Under the pieces are notes generated by a model that had not been told where the DNA came from, did no database searches, and saw only the letters and a list, made by a program, of their open reading frames with translations. A stretch of 64,000 nt of DNA from Brachypodius melanocephalos (taxonomy: Eukaryota; Chordata; Aves; Passeriformes; Pycnonotidae): assembly GCA_013398615.1 (NCBI GenBank), contig VZSR01003282.1, positions 7,629,770-7,693,769 on the forward strand, in the 5' to 3' direction. Numbering within the stretch: position 1 is the stretch's first letter; every line of letters starts with the position of its first letter. Below are positions 49,301 to 63,680 of this stretch, one piece after another. A program made the position numbers and the translations under genes.

Positions 49301-51186
49301 CAAAATAAGAAAAAAAGATTTATTCTTGAAAGAAAATTCTTAGGATACACTTCATGACTCCTGATGTTTTCAGGAGAAAAGAAAATCTCAGTCTCACAGA
49401 AATTCCTGTTGCAGAAGGTAATTTTATTCAATTCATAAATCCTCATAACAAAGATTTTTGCTTTGCCAATTACCCAGATATTCATTTCACAGAGAGATAA
49501 TGAAGTATGTGGTAAATATTTCAGCTGATCTTATTTTAATATTTCACCATTCGTGTGACAAAATGTCATACATAAAATCTCACATCAGGTTTTTTATGGG
49601 TGTAAAAAAAATGATACCTCAAAACATTATGCATGCTCATGGGTGAGAGTCTAAAATCAAAACCCATAAAATGTGTTATTGGAGGTTGTGTTTTTCATAA
49701 ATGGCAGCTGTGCTCTCCTCCCATAATGTCACTGCCAAAGCAAAGTGGGATAATAAAACCCATTTTTCTTTGGCATATTTTCTTTATAAATGGCATAAAA
49801 AGAAGTCATACACTTATTACCTTACTGAAATGATTTTTAAGATTTGATATTTGCAGAGAACTACAAAACGTCCTTCCTGTCTAAGACTCACAGTGGCTGA
49901 CTGAAATTAATCCACAGGCTTGTCTGTCTTTGACTGTTAGACTGGAATATTTGCTTTTAATTCAAAACATGGATATTGTAATTATCTGAGGAAACTGTAA
50001 GGGGGTATAATACATTATTGCCTACATCTTGCTCCAAAGCAGTTCTGTAGAATAATTTAAAAAGTAGAACAAAGCCCTGTAATACTAAAGATCACAACCC
50101 TACCAGTTCAATTTAGACCAAAGAAAGCATTGTTTTATTTAAGTGTATAAAACAGATATGAAAATGAGTGACAAGCGTCTATACAATCAGCTTGGAAATA
50201 GCTAAATAAATCTTCCTCCTCTGACTCCGAATTGTCATTATGATCTTTGCAGAACATATATAAAAATTTCTCCAGCTCTGGCTCACCTAACTGCATTTTG
50301 GAGCTTATTTGCTGCTTTATTTTCTATTTCTGTGCTATGACATAAAAATAGACACTTTGCTTCAACTCTCACAGGTCCTAACTGGTTTTGTCTGATGAAA
50401 TTTTTTTTCTGTGGGAATATAATATAGAGATGGAGATTACACAGCGTTTATAGCCCTTGAAATTTGTGTCTAGTTGCTCTAGAGAAATACTCAATTTCTG
50501 CTTCATCATGGCCAGGTGTAAGAGCCCAGTGAGCTCGTTGTGGAACTCACCAGAGCTCATTGTTGAGAGGATCAAGTTCAGAGGGAAAAATCCTTATGTT
50601 TATACAGTGTACAAGCATCATCTTACACTCATCCCTGTTATTTTCTGGAGGGACTTTTTCCTGGTAGCTCTTTACTTTCTCGCTGTTCTTTCCTGCTTTT
50701 CTGACCCGATTTTCCCCCTTTTATGGTCCCATTCTTCTTATTCCTGGAGTCGAATGGGGCTGCAGGAAGACTGAGTGCTGGATGGGAGCTGCATTAACAA
50801 CTGTGACAGGGTTATTGCTCGGCTGTCTCTGCAAATGTCTTTTTTGGTCTTTACTAACAAACAAACTCACTTAAACCAATTTTAGTTTGTGTTTCTAGTG
50901 AGCTGAAGCAGATGCAGATTGTCCTCAGAGAGTTGTCTAAGGGACACCTGAGATGTGCATAAGATCAAGGACTCATTTTGCTGCCTCAGAAATCCACCCA
51001 AAAGCCATCTCAGGACTTTTAAAGATTTAAAACAGTGTCAAAGGGATTCTACAGCCAGAGAAACCTGGAGAAACCTGACAAAGCTGCTTCGGTCTAGAGG
51101 AATAAATAGAAGTAAGCATCAATCTCTCTCACCACTGCATTTTGTAGTGAGTTTTCTGTGAATTTTCTCTTTTTCTGTTTTGCTGT
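46394..51186. other. Intergenic stretch, no gene seen
   Basis: No coding family, RNA gene or transposon was recognised. The open frame at 47565-47984 on the minus strand (139 codons) begins in low-complexity sequence and resembles nothing known. AT-rich parts (48700-48850, 49470-50100) could hold conserved noncoding DNA, but nothing specific supports it. Confidence 0.65.
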
Positions 51187-51275
51187 GGGCAGGGACATGT
51201 TCCAATAGAGCAGGCTGCTCTAAGCCTCACCCAGCCTGGCCTTGGACATTTTCAGGGATGAGGCATCATCATGTA
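51187..51275 (-). mobile_element. CR1 LINE 3' region fragment, minus strand
   Basis: Read on the + strand this is the complement of the CR1 3' region: GGGCAGGGACATGTTCCA, then GAGCAGGCTGCTCTAAGC, CAGCCTGGCCTTGGACA and TTCAGGGATGAGGCAT. It covers the same part of CR1 as the 42957-43109 copy but lies in the opposite orientation, and is equally decayed. It lacks the octamer tail. Confidence 0.85.
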
Positions 51276-51865
51276 GAAAGTGATTTTAGAAGCCAAATTC
51301 CTTCATTTCAAAGGCCTGGCTCTGGTAGTGTTTCAATCTTACCCACTGCATTTCCTGAGGTGGTAACAGCACCAATAGTGCTTTGGTGAATCACAGGAAT
51401 TGTATTTCTTATTTCTGACGCTCTAATTAGACAGCTGAAATGTGGCTTTCCATGCTTTGTCCTGCTCAGCCAAACTGCTGGGCCAGTGTCTGCTTTTTTA
51501 AGGAACTTAATTTCTCTCACCAAGCCTTTCAAATGTAAAATGAACTGGATTTACAAAGCTCTCATCACTCGAAGCTCTGGGTTGAATACCTTGTGTTAAC
51601 GTGGTTATTTGTGCAGCATTGAAACAAGATTGTGAGGCAGCACTCCTAGTGAGCCCTCATAAAGGAGAGATGTCCATCTCATCGGGCAATTGCTGGGAAC
51701 AAAAAGGAAAAAAAAATATAAATTCTCTTTAATGGTGCCTGGAAATGCCGTATCCCTCTGCCCTGCCTCCCTTTTGTGCTTCCTCTGTTCCATCCTCAGC
51801 TGTAACCCTGGGCTGGGGCAGCCTCTGCAGCACACTTGGGATGAGGCTGGCAGAAACAAACCTTG

Positions 51866-51906
51866 CTTTTGCTTTTGCTTTTCCTTTTCCTTTTCCTTTT
51901 CCTTTC
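51866..51906 (+). repeat. (CTTTT)n / CCTTTT pyrimidine microsatellite
   Basis: GCTTTT units pass into TTCCTTTTCC units, about seven in all. It creates a Phe/Pro-rich + frame and a Lys/Arg/Ser-rich minus frame that are not genes. Confidence 0.9.
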
Positions 51907-53394
51907 AGGAACCAGCTCTCTTTGTTTTTCTGATCTGCCAGCTGGGACTATTTGCAGAATGCCTTGAAACTTTTCAGAGACGCCTTTGCCCACCTAAACC
52001 AACTGTAATAAAGCAACTGTTAAATTTAATTTTTGCCAAAAGAGAGAGTTATCTTTTACTTTACTACACCTGTAAAACGGATGCTAAACAAGTGTTGAAA
52101 GGTCACAGATGGAACTGAGGGAAGGTTTTTTTCTAATCACTTAAAAATTAAAGTACTCTGCATATGCAGATAAATGTGTTTTTTTTTTTTTTTTTTAAAT
52201 TTCTACACTGGTAGGTGTCACATTTCTATGATCTTCAGCACTGCAGCTTTATATTGTTGTTGTACAAGTATGTACATCAATACAACAAGGACTGACTGTG
52301 GTTTTTAATGCAGGCTGAGGTATGACATGCCACAGGAGGGACATAAACCCCCACTGCCATTAAACACCTGCTGTCCCTCAGCTGGTGGGTGTCCAAGACT
52401 GCTCACCAAAGGCTTTCACTGCTCCTGCACCAAGAGCAGATCCCACCAAGGATGAGCAGACTCCAACAGGGATTTGGAAATGGTGCCAACAAATGGCTCA
52501 GGCTGCTCAGACAGAATCCTGCTCCCGTGGTGGGTGTGTGATATTTTAAGACCTCTTCTCTTGAGAAGCAAGGCTGGTATCACAACCCATGGCTGGAGCT
52601 GGTATAACTGAGCTGATTGCTGCCAAACTAAGGCAATCATCTCCTTGCTACAGCCCAAACACAGCAGAGGGCTGAGTGGGTTGTGCAGGTGTGGCAGACA
52701 AAGCAGAAAAGGTGAAAATGATTTGGAGCTGATTGATCTCAATTGTTGGTCAAGACACAGCGGAGAAGAGACGGTAAGAAGCAAAAAAATACCTAATCAG
52801 CTGGTTTTATACCATTAAATATGCAATATTTAGTGATTCGCTTTTAGGTCTGTACTGAATTAATAGCTAAACTGATCTACAGCCTTTTTTTGGACTGCCA
52901 ACAATGGAAAAATCAGCAAAAAATACGAGATCTGCATGTAGGAGAAGGTAAAATTTAAAAGAGGACCTTGGTATATAAATTCAAGGCAGTTTTGACTGAT
53001 GAGGGAAGAGTATAGGCAGGCACTGGCAGGAGAAAAGAAATTATGCTGAAAATATGCTGGATTTGTTGAGGCAAACTGCAATGAAAATAGTACAAAATAA
53101 ATTAGTTATGAAAAGAAACATTCACAAGTGTTTTCATTATCAGTTTTGGATAAGTTCTACTGACAGATAGAAAATACAAATCTTCCTAGGAAGATCTGAG
53201 AAGATAAAAAAGAAGAATGAGTGTGTCCTTCAAAAATGTGGATCCTTAGCTGAAGAGAGCAAACAGGAAGGTGTTTTCCTAAAATACCCTTAGTGAAAGT
53301 TGGTTGGATCCAGAACTACATTAATTTCTTGTAATTTGTGTGGGAAGGAAGAGGAAAGTTAATAAGGTTTCAGCTTTCTCCACAAAGACTTAGT

Positions 53395-53500
53395 AATCAA
53401 AGGTCATCAGACTATATTTGTTACAGTAATTAATGTGAAATGAGAGCAATTAGTGAGCCTTCATTAATGAGTCTGTTATATTAGATTAGTAAGTTTCTAT
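53395..53500. promoter_or_regulatory. Possible conserved noncoding element (homeodomain-motif cluster)
   Basis: Within about 100 bp lie AAAGGTCA (nuclear-receptor half-site), GTAATTAATG, CAATTAGTG and the palindrome CATTAATG. The density is notable, but conservation is unknown. Confidence 0.15.
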
Positions 53501-56500
53501 TTTTTTCAGATGCTATTTAACATGCTTTAAGATAGACTTTTTTTTTTTTTTTTTAACTTCAGTCTTCACAAATTTCCAGCTGGCAAAGGTTTGGAGATAG
53601 GAATTACAGCTGATCAAGTTTTCTTTCAAAGTGAACTGTCCTGACTGACACTGCTGAAGCAGATGTTTGCTGAATTATTTTGATTTTGAAGTTCTAGGGT
53701 TCAAGTTTCTAGGGTTTAAAGGCAATCAGGTACCCACAAACCAATGTGTGTTCAAATTCCACTTGTGCCTTTCGTATTTTTACTTCTCCAGCTAAATACA
53801 TGCTGGGAAAGAAAAGACATTTGGAATCCCCACTCCAGGAGAAGCTGAGCTACTCTTTGGAAAGAATTCTTCTAATATTTGCAAAGGACATTGGACTCCT
53901 CAGATGAAAAATAAAATACAGGTGCAAATTATAATTATCCCAATTCCAAGCTATTAACACCCAGTTAAAAGAAATTACTCATTAACTGACTGTTTTCATG
54001 TTTTTGCTGAATCTGGCTATTCAGTTGCTTTCTCCATTATTAGCAGCAAAATTGGAGTAGGATCTCTAATGTGAGGTTTGACCCTTTCATCTCAGGTGAT
54101 GGGAAAGGTCTTTTTCAAAAATCAGAAAAGCTGTACTTGCATATTCATTAGTGATAATGATTTACCAAATGAAGAGCTAAATTTTTCCATCATCACCTTT
54201 GCATAGTCCAGACTGTGAAATTCTGCTGTTAGCTCTCTCTATCCCTGAGTGCAGGGTAGATGCAGAGAAAAAAATTAAGGGAAACTCCATTTAATTCAAA
54301 TTTTACTGACAATTAAGACACAGACTGTATGTGAGGATTGGTGAGTTTCCCATAGGGTTTTTAATCTTGATCCCTTATGGCAAAAATGTGTGCATGAAAA
54401 CTTTATTTCCATCATGATGTGATATACCAAGAGTGCAACCAAGAGAACATTGGCATGTTTAAGCGTCACTGTTCAGTAAAATGCAACAGTCATTTTGTTT
54501 TAATTCAGCCAATTAAGCTTAAGTACGCACTTAATTGTTTTCTTAACTCAGGGACCAAATAGCCTCAGTTCCTAATGGCAAACTGAGCAATTGCACCCTG
54601 TAGTTCCTGCAACAGCCAAAGTTGTTTATGAACAAAAGATCAACGATCAGGAGAAAATCATTGGGGAAAACCACCCCTTTTATTGATCCATGATTGGTGT
54701 CAGCTGTTAAAATAGAGAAATTTGAACACAGGAGAGCATTAAGGATTTGGAACTGCCAAGGCAAGGCAAGATGTCTGCTGTAATTCAGGGATGATCCTCC
54801 AACCAAAGATGTGTGTAGCAACAAATCCTTCAGGAAATGTTCCAGTGAAGTCTTTGCTTATTCTGCAGTCAGATTCAGTCCAAAGAGGTGTGGAATGTCA
54901 GCAAGCAGCTGGAGGAAGGGGAGCAGTAATATTGTACAGTGAGAGAAAAAAAGGGAGCTCAAGGCTGAAAACACTAAGCCTACAAAAACTGTCCTTTGAT
55001 GAAAACACTGCCTCTGTAGCCTAGAAAACCTGTGAATAAAAACAAATCTGAGGTTGGAGTCTTACTAGAAATCAACAGTTGATTACCTGTTTCTGAAAAT
55101 GTCTCATGCCCTCTGTCAGTCTAAATGTCAGAAGGAACTACCAACCCCTCAGAAATATCTTTATAATTTTCCAGGTGTTCAAAGCACTTCCATTTGAGAA
55201 AGAAATTTAATACTGAAAGCATTAAAAATCTTTAAGGCCAGTTGTTTAAATTGTTAGAATACATTTTCTTTATTTTTCAGTCCATCTCTTTCTATAAACT
55301 TTAACATATAGTCTCAATATAAAAGGAAAAAAAAATGTCAGGAATATTCCACAGCTGCCAGATTCAGAATTAACCTGAATTCTTTGTTCTGCAATTATCT
55401 ACATTGCTAAAACTTCAAAAATGTTATTCTTTTTATTCCTAAATGCTACTCATTCTGGCTTTTTATATCAGATGAAAACTGCTATGAAACTACTTGTTTT
55501 AAACTTGTGCATTTATCTTCTGTGTGAAGGATTTAATTTGGATTCTTCCTTTATTCAAGTAATGGTGTTTGCTTACTTATTTTCTGATTGTTTTTAGGAA
55601 CAATATTTGTGATAGCACAACTTGCAGTGTGGGAGTGTTTCTTGCTGGGACAATAAATTTCAGCCCACAAAATTCTAGACAGTAGATTTTGCAATAGCAA
55701 ACTTTATGACATGAAGATGAGTTGTTTTATTGGGAAAAAAAAACATTTTAAATCTCTTTCTTGCCCAATTCCCTAGGTAGCACAACAACCACGAAATATT
55801 TAGAGAACAGCTCTGCCAGGCTGAGAGGTTTTGCTGATGCTTAGGAAAAAACAAAACAAACAGAAGTTGAACATCTGGAATCACTCTTTACAAAATATCA
55901 GCAAAGGTTATTTTGCTCCATTCTTCATTGAGCCAGCTAAGACAGTAAATAATACCTACTTATTTTTCTTCGTGGCTATATGACTATCACCAATTCTTAT
56001 ACAAAGAGGCAAAATAGAGAAAAAAATTAAGTCATCTCTTTGAACTTGGGGTAGATCAACAGTCAGGGAATGAGAGCAATTTTTCTTTTTATCACCTAAT
56101 AATGGGGAGTAAACACTGGCCCTAGAAAAGCCTGCTCTGTTTGGGCTCCTGAGGTTCTGATGTTTGGCCTTGAATCATCTGTGATGTGATTATTTTCAGT
56201 ATTGGCAATATCTGCCCCGTTTGCACCATCAGCAAACCTCAGAGTCATGGTTTTGTGCTGATGAAGTAAGGGAAGGGTAAGGAAAGGCAAAGTATAACCA
56301 GGTCATCATGGAACCAGTCCTTGGCAAATTCACTTTCAACATTTCCTCCCACCTGCTACTTTCCTTTTAGATGCCTCATCCTCTATTATTCTTTGTGTTC
56401 CTTTTATTTTTAAACTAGCTCCCATTTATAAATGGTTGCGCAGAATCGCATCGAATGCTCCATGACATTCAGATGTGGGTGAGTTGCTGTATTTCTGCCA

Positions 56501-59272
56501 GACAGGTGGAATCATGAAGAAGGTTTTGGTTCACTGGCTGTATAGCTCTTCCTGTACAGTCTGCTGCTTTTTCTTGTGTTTGTCTTTTACAGTCATGCTT
56601 TTAATTACTCTCTCAGAGTAATGAATCAAAGTCAGACTAATAAACCGAGGTCAGAAGTGATTTCCTGAACCTCTTTCCTCTCTCATTCCTCTTCTAAGAG
56701 GCAAGTATTTTATTTGCTGGTTTTGGTTTTACAGTGCTGCTCTAATGGTTGTGCACCTATCACAGAAATGCAGCAGACCCTCCAGTCCTGCAGGAAAGCA
56801 GGAGCAGGAATGTTTTCCTCTGCCTGCAGCTGTTCCAGAATTCCTTCTCCTGCCTTTACTGCTCCTCTGCTTTGCCATTTAAATGAGGAAAATCTCAAAG
56901 GTATGAGGGTTTCAGTGACAGCTCAGTACAAACCTGAAGGAAAATCGAGATTTCAATCACATCACTCAGGAGTCTGCAGGTTAGTGATGCTTAAGAGCTT
57001 TATTTTATAGGGCCTTAGGAAGTCACCTGTTATCTTTGTGTGTCCCCATGGTCAGTGCCACTGTCTCAGTCCCAAACCTCTTGTGCTGCTGCACTGAGCA
57101 CCCCAGGATCTCAGAGATTCCTTTTGCCTTCAGCTTCCTTGAGCAGCCCCAGCCCATGCACTCACAAAGGAACAGGCAGAGCCAGGTCTATGACATGAAA
57201 ATTAATTTTTGTCTGTTAAAATAAGAAAAACATTTCTACGGAACTATCCATTCGACTGAGGATTTACCTTTTCCTTTATGCATCCATTGTGAGAAGATGT
57301 TTCACTGTTTCCTTAGTGATTTATTTCCCTGAATCTTCTCTGATTAAGCACTGTGAGATTTATTTCTTTGATATTATATTCCACATAGAATTTTAATTGT
57401 AGAACAGTGGGAAAAGAGCTGGAGCAGAATAAAAACATATTGGTGTAATTCAGCTTTTATACCCATTCCAAGATGTTTTACCTTTGGGGGATGACTGTGT
57501 TTGGAGATGGTGAGGGGAAATACAACTTATAAATTCTACTTGGATGATCAGTAATAAAAATAAACGATCTTATTACAAAATTTACATTAAGCAGTGAAAT
57601 GTTGAATGACCGTTTTAGGTTGACAATAGGTGCCATGAGGCATATATATAACACAGTAGTGGCAGAGCAGCAAAAAATCTTATTTTAGTCAAGGAACATT
57701 GTCCATTATCTCTAGAAAATATGGTGCTTTTTGGCATACTTTTGGATTAATCTTCTTTTAAATGGAGCTTCGAAATCAATACATGTTACCAACAGAGGTC
57801 ATTTCTAAACAGCTGTAAAAATCTGAAGAATTTAGAGGGCGTTTTCATCAGAATTTGCCCATCTTGTGGCATTTACAGCACAAATTCTTTGATAAAAAAG
57901 TACTTCTTAACATTCCAGTCTAAAATAGTGATGAACTTCTCATGCTGGGTAAGTTTGTTCTCTAGTGGGTAGTGTATCACACAGGGTAAACCACATTTTG
58001 GAATGATGTACAGAGAACTGCAAATCCCATGGCTTCTTACCTTCCTTCCACCTGGCCACTTCAGCACACTCATTTTTATTTTTTTTTTTGCTGAGTGAAG
58101 CTCACTATAAATAATCCCTGGTAATTTTATTGCTGAAGCATTTGGAGTCCTTAGGCATGCCCGAGGTCCCAGGGCTGCTTGGTGCTGTTCAGAGCAAAGA
58201 GTGGCACCACACCATAACAAAAGTGCTCTATCACCAATCAGCTTGCCAGCTCTGCCACCACAGCAGCCCAAAGGTTAATTCCTTGGATTCTCAGCAAAGA
58301 AGAACCTGCTGGGGCAAGCTGTGCTGCTGAAGACATCAGGTGGATGCAGCAATGCTTTCATTGCAGGAGGCTGCAAATCTTCATACGCTTACCGTTCTTA
58401 ACAGGAGAGAATAACGGGGTTATGCTTTTTTTAAATTTTTATTTTAAAAGATTCATCTCAGGATCTGGTTTTCTTTATATTTTAACTTTTTCATCTGCTA
58501 AATGACAGAGAAAATAATTGTTATTTATGTTAAGAGGCAGTGGGTGGTTCTGTTAAATAGTTTGAAAATGAGCAGTACTGTGGATTTGATTTTAACAGCT
58601 CTGGTGCCAAGGGGCTTTTATAGAACCAGTGGACAGTGAACACTAAACATGGAGATCTTTACTTGACTTTTTTTTTCCTCTAGGTTTCTATCTGTAGAAG
58701 AAAAAAATTTCTAATTTCGTTTCTTTTATCCATGTTGTAATTTTCAAATTCCTCATCTGAGTTAGACATGTGGATCAAGATCCAGTCTCCAAGCCAAGCA
58801 TTAACACTTGTTCTTCCATTTAATCTTGGGCTTTTGGCATTTTACCAGTGACTTCACAGGTCTCATGTTTCCATCCATGATTAATAAGCAAATATTTCAT
58901 ACAGTGTTGTCAGTGGGTAATAGTATAATATTGCACATCATGAATTTAAATCAAAAATAGACAAAGACTAATCCTTGCTAGTATCTTAGGAGATTTTGCA
59001 TATGTCACACAGGCTGGGAGATATCTGGACATTATTTTTAGGGAAAAGATGAAAGTGTTTCACAGCATGTCTATCTGTACCTGAACATGAATGATTAATG
59101 TACTTTTGGTCCAGCTTCAGCTGGACTTTTTTAGATAACAGCCAAAAAACCACCTCTGATCTCATAAGTCACATCTATCAATAGATCAAGAAACAGCTAT
59201 ATATATACATTTATATAATATATATTTGCCTTTATTATATGTCATGTCCTGAATTGTAAATCAAGACTTGGC

Positions 59273-59281
59273 AAAAAAAAA

Positions 59282-59312
<31 letters not shown>
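59273..59312 (+). repeat. Poly(A) tract
   Basis: About 28 A, one G, then about 11 A. No recognisable retroposed sequence precedes it. Confidence 0.95.
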
Positions 59313-62300
59313 GAATGTATAGAGATGCCAGATTTGTAATGTATGTCTTTTAGTGTTTATTAATTCTTATTTTAATTTTTGACTGAGAGTCACTTGATGT
59401 ACACTATCGTTTCCCAAGCTTTCCTCTGTATTGAAAAACTGCCAATGCTACCTGAGATGTATTATAGAAAGAATGTCAACTCCTCATTAGTCTGTGTAAA
59501 GAGGGCTCTTATTAAGGGGTTGGTTTTTTTAAAAAATTCTTTGCTTTCTAATATAAACCAAAACAAATTAAAAAAAAAAATTGAAGCTGACTAGAAATTT
59601 GAAATGAGGAAAAGAATGGGGAAAAGGTGTGACTAGTTCTTACTAAATAACAGGGACTTCTCCCAGTGTCTTAACTGAGCATCAAAGACCTCATGTTTCT
59701 GGAGAGAAGGAAGAGTAAAATTGAACAGCCAAACTTAAAATTGATACATTAAGGAATCTAAGTTAGTACATTAATCACCCCTTCTGAAAATTTACATTGA
59801 ATTCTGTATTTATTTCTCCACAGAATACTGTCCAAGGATACCCAAATCTGTCTTCCCTTTTCCCTGTGCTATAATTTCTTATAAATGAAGTCATTTCTCA
59901 ACAAAATTATCATTAGCCCAACAAAATAATTCTGCTTCATTGCCATGCACTGCAGACTGCTTTTAATGCCTAGATCATGTTTCCAGTCTAATATCTAGAA
60001 AAAAACCTCACCTGTTTTGAGCAGCTTTCAGAAGGATTTGGAGTCTTGTAACCAAGTCAAACTGCAAGGAATGTGTTGGAGAATGACACATCTGAACACT
60101 GTTTATAGCTGCAAAATTCTTGCACACAATTTTACATCCTGCTTCACGTTGGTGTTGGAAAAACACTAAGTCAGAACTATTGTAAATGTGTAATCTGAGT
60201 GGTTTATTGTGTCAGCCTGAAACATTGCCAGACTTGTCACATCCTTCATGAAGCTGCTGCTTTTGTGGAATACTTATGTTTCTATCACAGCAGCCCACTG
60301 CAAACCAGTAACAAAAGACAAGTAAATATGGAAATCACACTGCCTGTGGAAAACCTGCCACTCTCAGTACAGTCAGAAGCAGCTCAGGCAGGAGCAATTT
60401 GATTCAGTTCCTCTGCTTCAGAAAGGCACTGGGCTTGGCCACATGACAGAAGAAATTGGATTACCCATGTAAGAGGTTCAGGACAATTGCGTGGCTCACG
60501 GTGTAAATATGAAAGAGCTGCCTGCACTTTTTAGTGCTGAAAACTGAGCCCTGACCCATCCAAATATTCCAAGGCTGCTGGGGCCTTGGGAGAATGAGAA
60601 TTGATCTGATTCCTGTTAATATCATTCATGCTCACTGCCCCTACAGTCTCAAATGGGAATTAATCACTTCTCTCATGGATGTGTGTCAGGCATTGGAATA
60701 AACCTGGTGAAGCCAGGAAGCTGAGAGCTTGATGAGAGTATCCCAAACAGGGCTGTGGATACACCCAGCCTAAACTGCTGGGAGTTTTTAATCAGAGGCA
60801 TCTGAATTTAATTCTCAAGAAAATTATATTGAATTATTCCCCACTGCCACTGATCAGTTTAAGAGCAAGACAAGGCATGAATTAGTGATATTTTCTTCTA
60901 GGGCTTTTTGTCAGATCAGACTTGGGCTCTGCATGTCTTGCTGTCTGTCTGCCTATCTGTTTATCCATCTGCCTGTCTATCTGTATCAGCTCTTTGTCCT
61001 GTTTCATAAAGCAACAAGGTTGACATTTCTTGGACATCTTTGGACAAATGCAAGCAATAATTCAATACTTCATTTTTCAAGTAAGACGTTGCTCCCAGAG
61101 ATGATTACATGAGGCAAAATCCAGCCACAAGCAATGTGTGAAGTAAACAGACTTTTCACAGAAGAGACGATCTCATCCTCACTGCGATCCTTGAATTCCA
61201 AATGTGAATCCACTGGGATTATATAATTTCATAGCTCAGGAATTAATGTGCCACATTTCATTAGGGTCTCTGGCTGCTTCACTGCAGAATGTTTTCTCCT
61301 CTTCATTTCCATCTGTGATTTGCAGTTGGAAACCCAAAAAGGACCAGTCTGGGACTCTGCTTCAGCTCCATCTCATCTGACAAACTGTTTAATAAATGCC
61401 CTGAAGAAGGGATGTACAGCCTGCTCCAGCATGGCCTTTCACCAGATGCCAACAAAACTGTATCCATCTGCCTGATCAGAAGAGATTGTAATGATTTTCT
61501 TGTCATGCAGCTTCCCCTTCACTGAGCTGAACATGGCTGCTTGCATGTTGTTGAATTCTTATGTCAGTAGCCAAAGATGTTGAATTTTCTGGCCTTGAAT
61601 AGCACAAAGTGCAAAGACTGCATGATGACAGTGGGTTTCAAAAATCACACAGAATGAACCATCATTCTCATTGCTTATAAAGAGAAAGAAAGATTAGCTA
61701 TTATTTTAATATATTTTTAAAAAATTATCCATGGTAATTTATTCAGGCTTTCCTAAGGCTCACTATCATGAAATATGCACATTAAGGACCCTGTAAGTGC
61801 TTTTGGTCAGTATGTCATTTCAGAAAAGGATTTCCTGAGTTTCTGCCAACTGGCTTCACTGCAGCCACATTGAAATATTCAAGTATCTTCAGTGGAAACC
61901 TTTTCTCTGGCATTTTATCATTGATTCTGTTTTGATGTGTCAGCTTCAATCTGGTGATACTTCAGCATTTAGACATCAAGACTCTACATCACTCATGTCA
62001 GCATTTCTGTCAATCATGGGGATTGTCCCAGGCTTGTGAAGTTTTAATAATGTTTGCAACATACTTCAGACTCCTCAGAACAGAGCAGAAGCTATTGTCT
62101 TTAAAAAATTCCCTATCATAATGTTGAAAGCTCTGAAAAATCCCCTGGCATTTGTTTTCATCTGGCAACAACCCACTAATGAGAGATGTACATGTGTTAT
62201 CCACCTCTATTTAACACTAAAACTCTCTCTTTTTGCTGTAATATGGGTAATTATGTTATCTGTAGAGTCCATTATATAGAAACAGCTTTTTCAACAGAAC

Positions 62301-62837
62301 TGCCTCTTCCAAGGTGTCACTTTCCAAGAACTAATATTACTCAATGTTGGTTTTTTTTTTTTTTCCTTTATATTTTCTTTTCTTGCATTAATATATTTTT
62401 GGTTGGGTTCAGAAGTTGAAAAAACACAACTGATTCATCCTTACCACATTCCCCTGGATCCTTTATTTCTGTCACATGCCCAGGAATCTTTTCCAATCCA
62501 TGTCTTCATTGTTTGGATGATGCTTCTTGTTACGTTGCCATCAGGCTAGAGAATCTTGTCTGCAGAAGATATGATAAAATAATGATATTTTAGTAATCTG
62601 GAATGAATTAATCCTCTTCCCTTCTCTTCTCTCCATTGTTTTCTCTGCACCAACTCCTCCACTGTGAAGATGTTATTTTTTAGCTGACATACCCTTTATA
62701 AATATTCCCTAAGGACTCAACTAAAACTGTCTGGTAGTTCAGACAAGTTTTTCCTGCTGTGATATTTAACCTTCTTACTTGCCTAACCTGGTGGCAAAGC
62801 TGTTACATTCAGCTTATTGGACAAGTTTTGGCATTGT
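59313..62837. other. Intergenic stretch, no gene seen
   Basis: AT-rich. A degenerate CTGT/CTAT run lies at 60939-60987. No coding family or RNA gene was recognised. Confidence 0.65.
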
Positions 62838-62884
62838 TCTTCTTTTTTTTTTTTTTTTTTTCCTTTTTTTTTTTTTCCCCCCTA
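62838..62884 (+). repeat. Polypyrimidine tract (T-runs then C-run)
   Basis: Two long T-runs separated by CC, ending in seven C, followed by TATAG. It looks like a splice acceptor, but no exon follows that I can recognise. Confidence 0.9.
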
Positions 62885-63320
62885 TAGACCCATGTTGCAG
62901 TCTTCATAAAAAATTAGACATAAATACTTCCCAGTTCAGCCAAATTTCATTATAGAGCATTTATTTAGCTTTTAGTAAGTTTGTTTATAAAAAGTGGTCT
63001 GCTCTGAAAATTTCCCAGACCTTTTAAAGCCCATTCTGAGAAAAATGTTGAAATGATTCTCCATTTTTAATAAGTGTCCAAATTTAAATTGTGCAACTGC
63101 AATTCTGCTTTTAGAAAGGGTGTTATTTTTGCACAGAAAGTGAATAATGTAATTGAAAATGAGAAATTATGGACTAAGACTGGACATTATCTGTTACATG
63201 AAGGACAGGCAAGCCATTTATCAGTTTGAACTGCTTTAGAGGTACCAGCTTTGCAAAATGCTAACCTACTGTTGTGGTTTGAAAAGCAAAACAAGTGCGA
63301 GGCTCCAAGTCAGAAATACA

Positions 63321-63326
63321 ATTTAA
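63321..63326 (-). terminator. LTR poly(A) signal variant
   Basis: ATTAAA on the minus strand, about 50 bp before the minus-strand CCACAACA end. It supports minus orientation of the LTR. Confidence 0.35.
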
Positions 63327-63478
63327 TAACAAAAAAGGAAAAAAAAGTAAAATAAAATAAAAGCAATAATACCAAAAGAATACCAAAAGACCACTGGCGG
63401 GGTCAGAATACAACCTGAGCAGAGTGATGGAAACAGTCCAGATGAGGTGGTCTTCCTGAAGAAGTGATCCCGTAGGAA

Positions 63479-63498
63479 AAAAAAAAAAAAAAAAAAAA
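63479..63498 (+). repeat. A-run inside the LTR
   Basis: Homopolymer A of about 20 bases (T on the LTR sense strand), probably length-variable. Confidence 0.9.
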
Positions 63499-63680
63499 GT
63501 CTGGTAGCTCAGGTCCTCTAGGAAGCCAGCAGGCAAAGGCTGCTGTACTGCCCCAAATTCCAGATTATATCCAGGTGAGAATGCTTGGCTCCTCCCCCTG
63601 GGCAGAGTATCTCACAATGGGGAGATGAGTCATGCAGATGGGTCCTGTATATCACACATTAACTCCTGGAGGGAGTTATC

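Larger units (their letters stand above)
51276..59272. other. Intergenic stretch, no gene seen
   Basis: It contains a pyrimidine-rich CTTTTC run at 51868-51905, T-runs near 52181-52197 and 53539-53555, and an AT-rich motif cluster at 53395-53500. Open frames up to 142 codons (51690-52118) run through the pyrimidine tract and look like chance. Confidence 0.65.

Noticed and set aside
51690..52118. Plus-strand frame of 142 codons with a Phe/Ser-rich middle
   Set aside because: Driven by the CTTTT microsatellite; flanking residues match no family.
53750..53765. GTTCAAATTCC, similar to a tRNA B box
   Set aside because: No matching A box at the right distance upstream and no cloverleaf pairing could be drawn.
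62838..62900. Polypyrimidine tract ending TATAG, resembling a splice acceptor
   Set aside because: No recognisable exon follows; the T/C homopolymer structure is adequately explained as low-complexity sequence.
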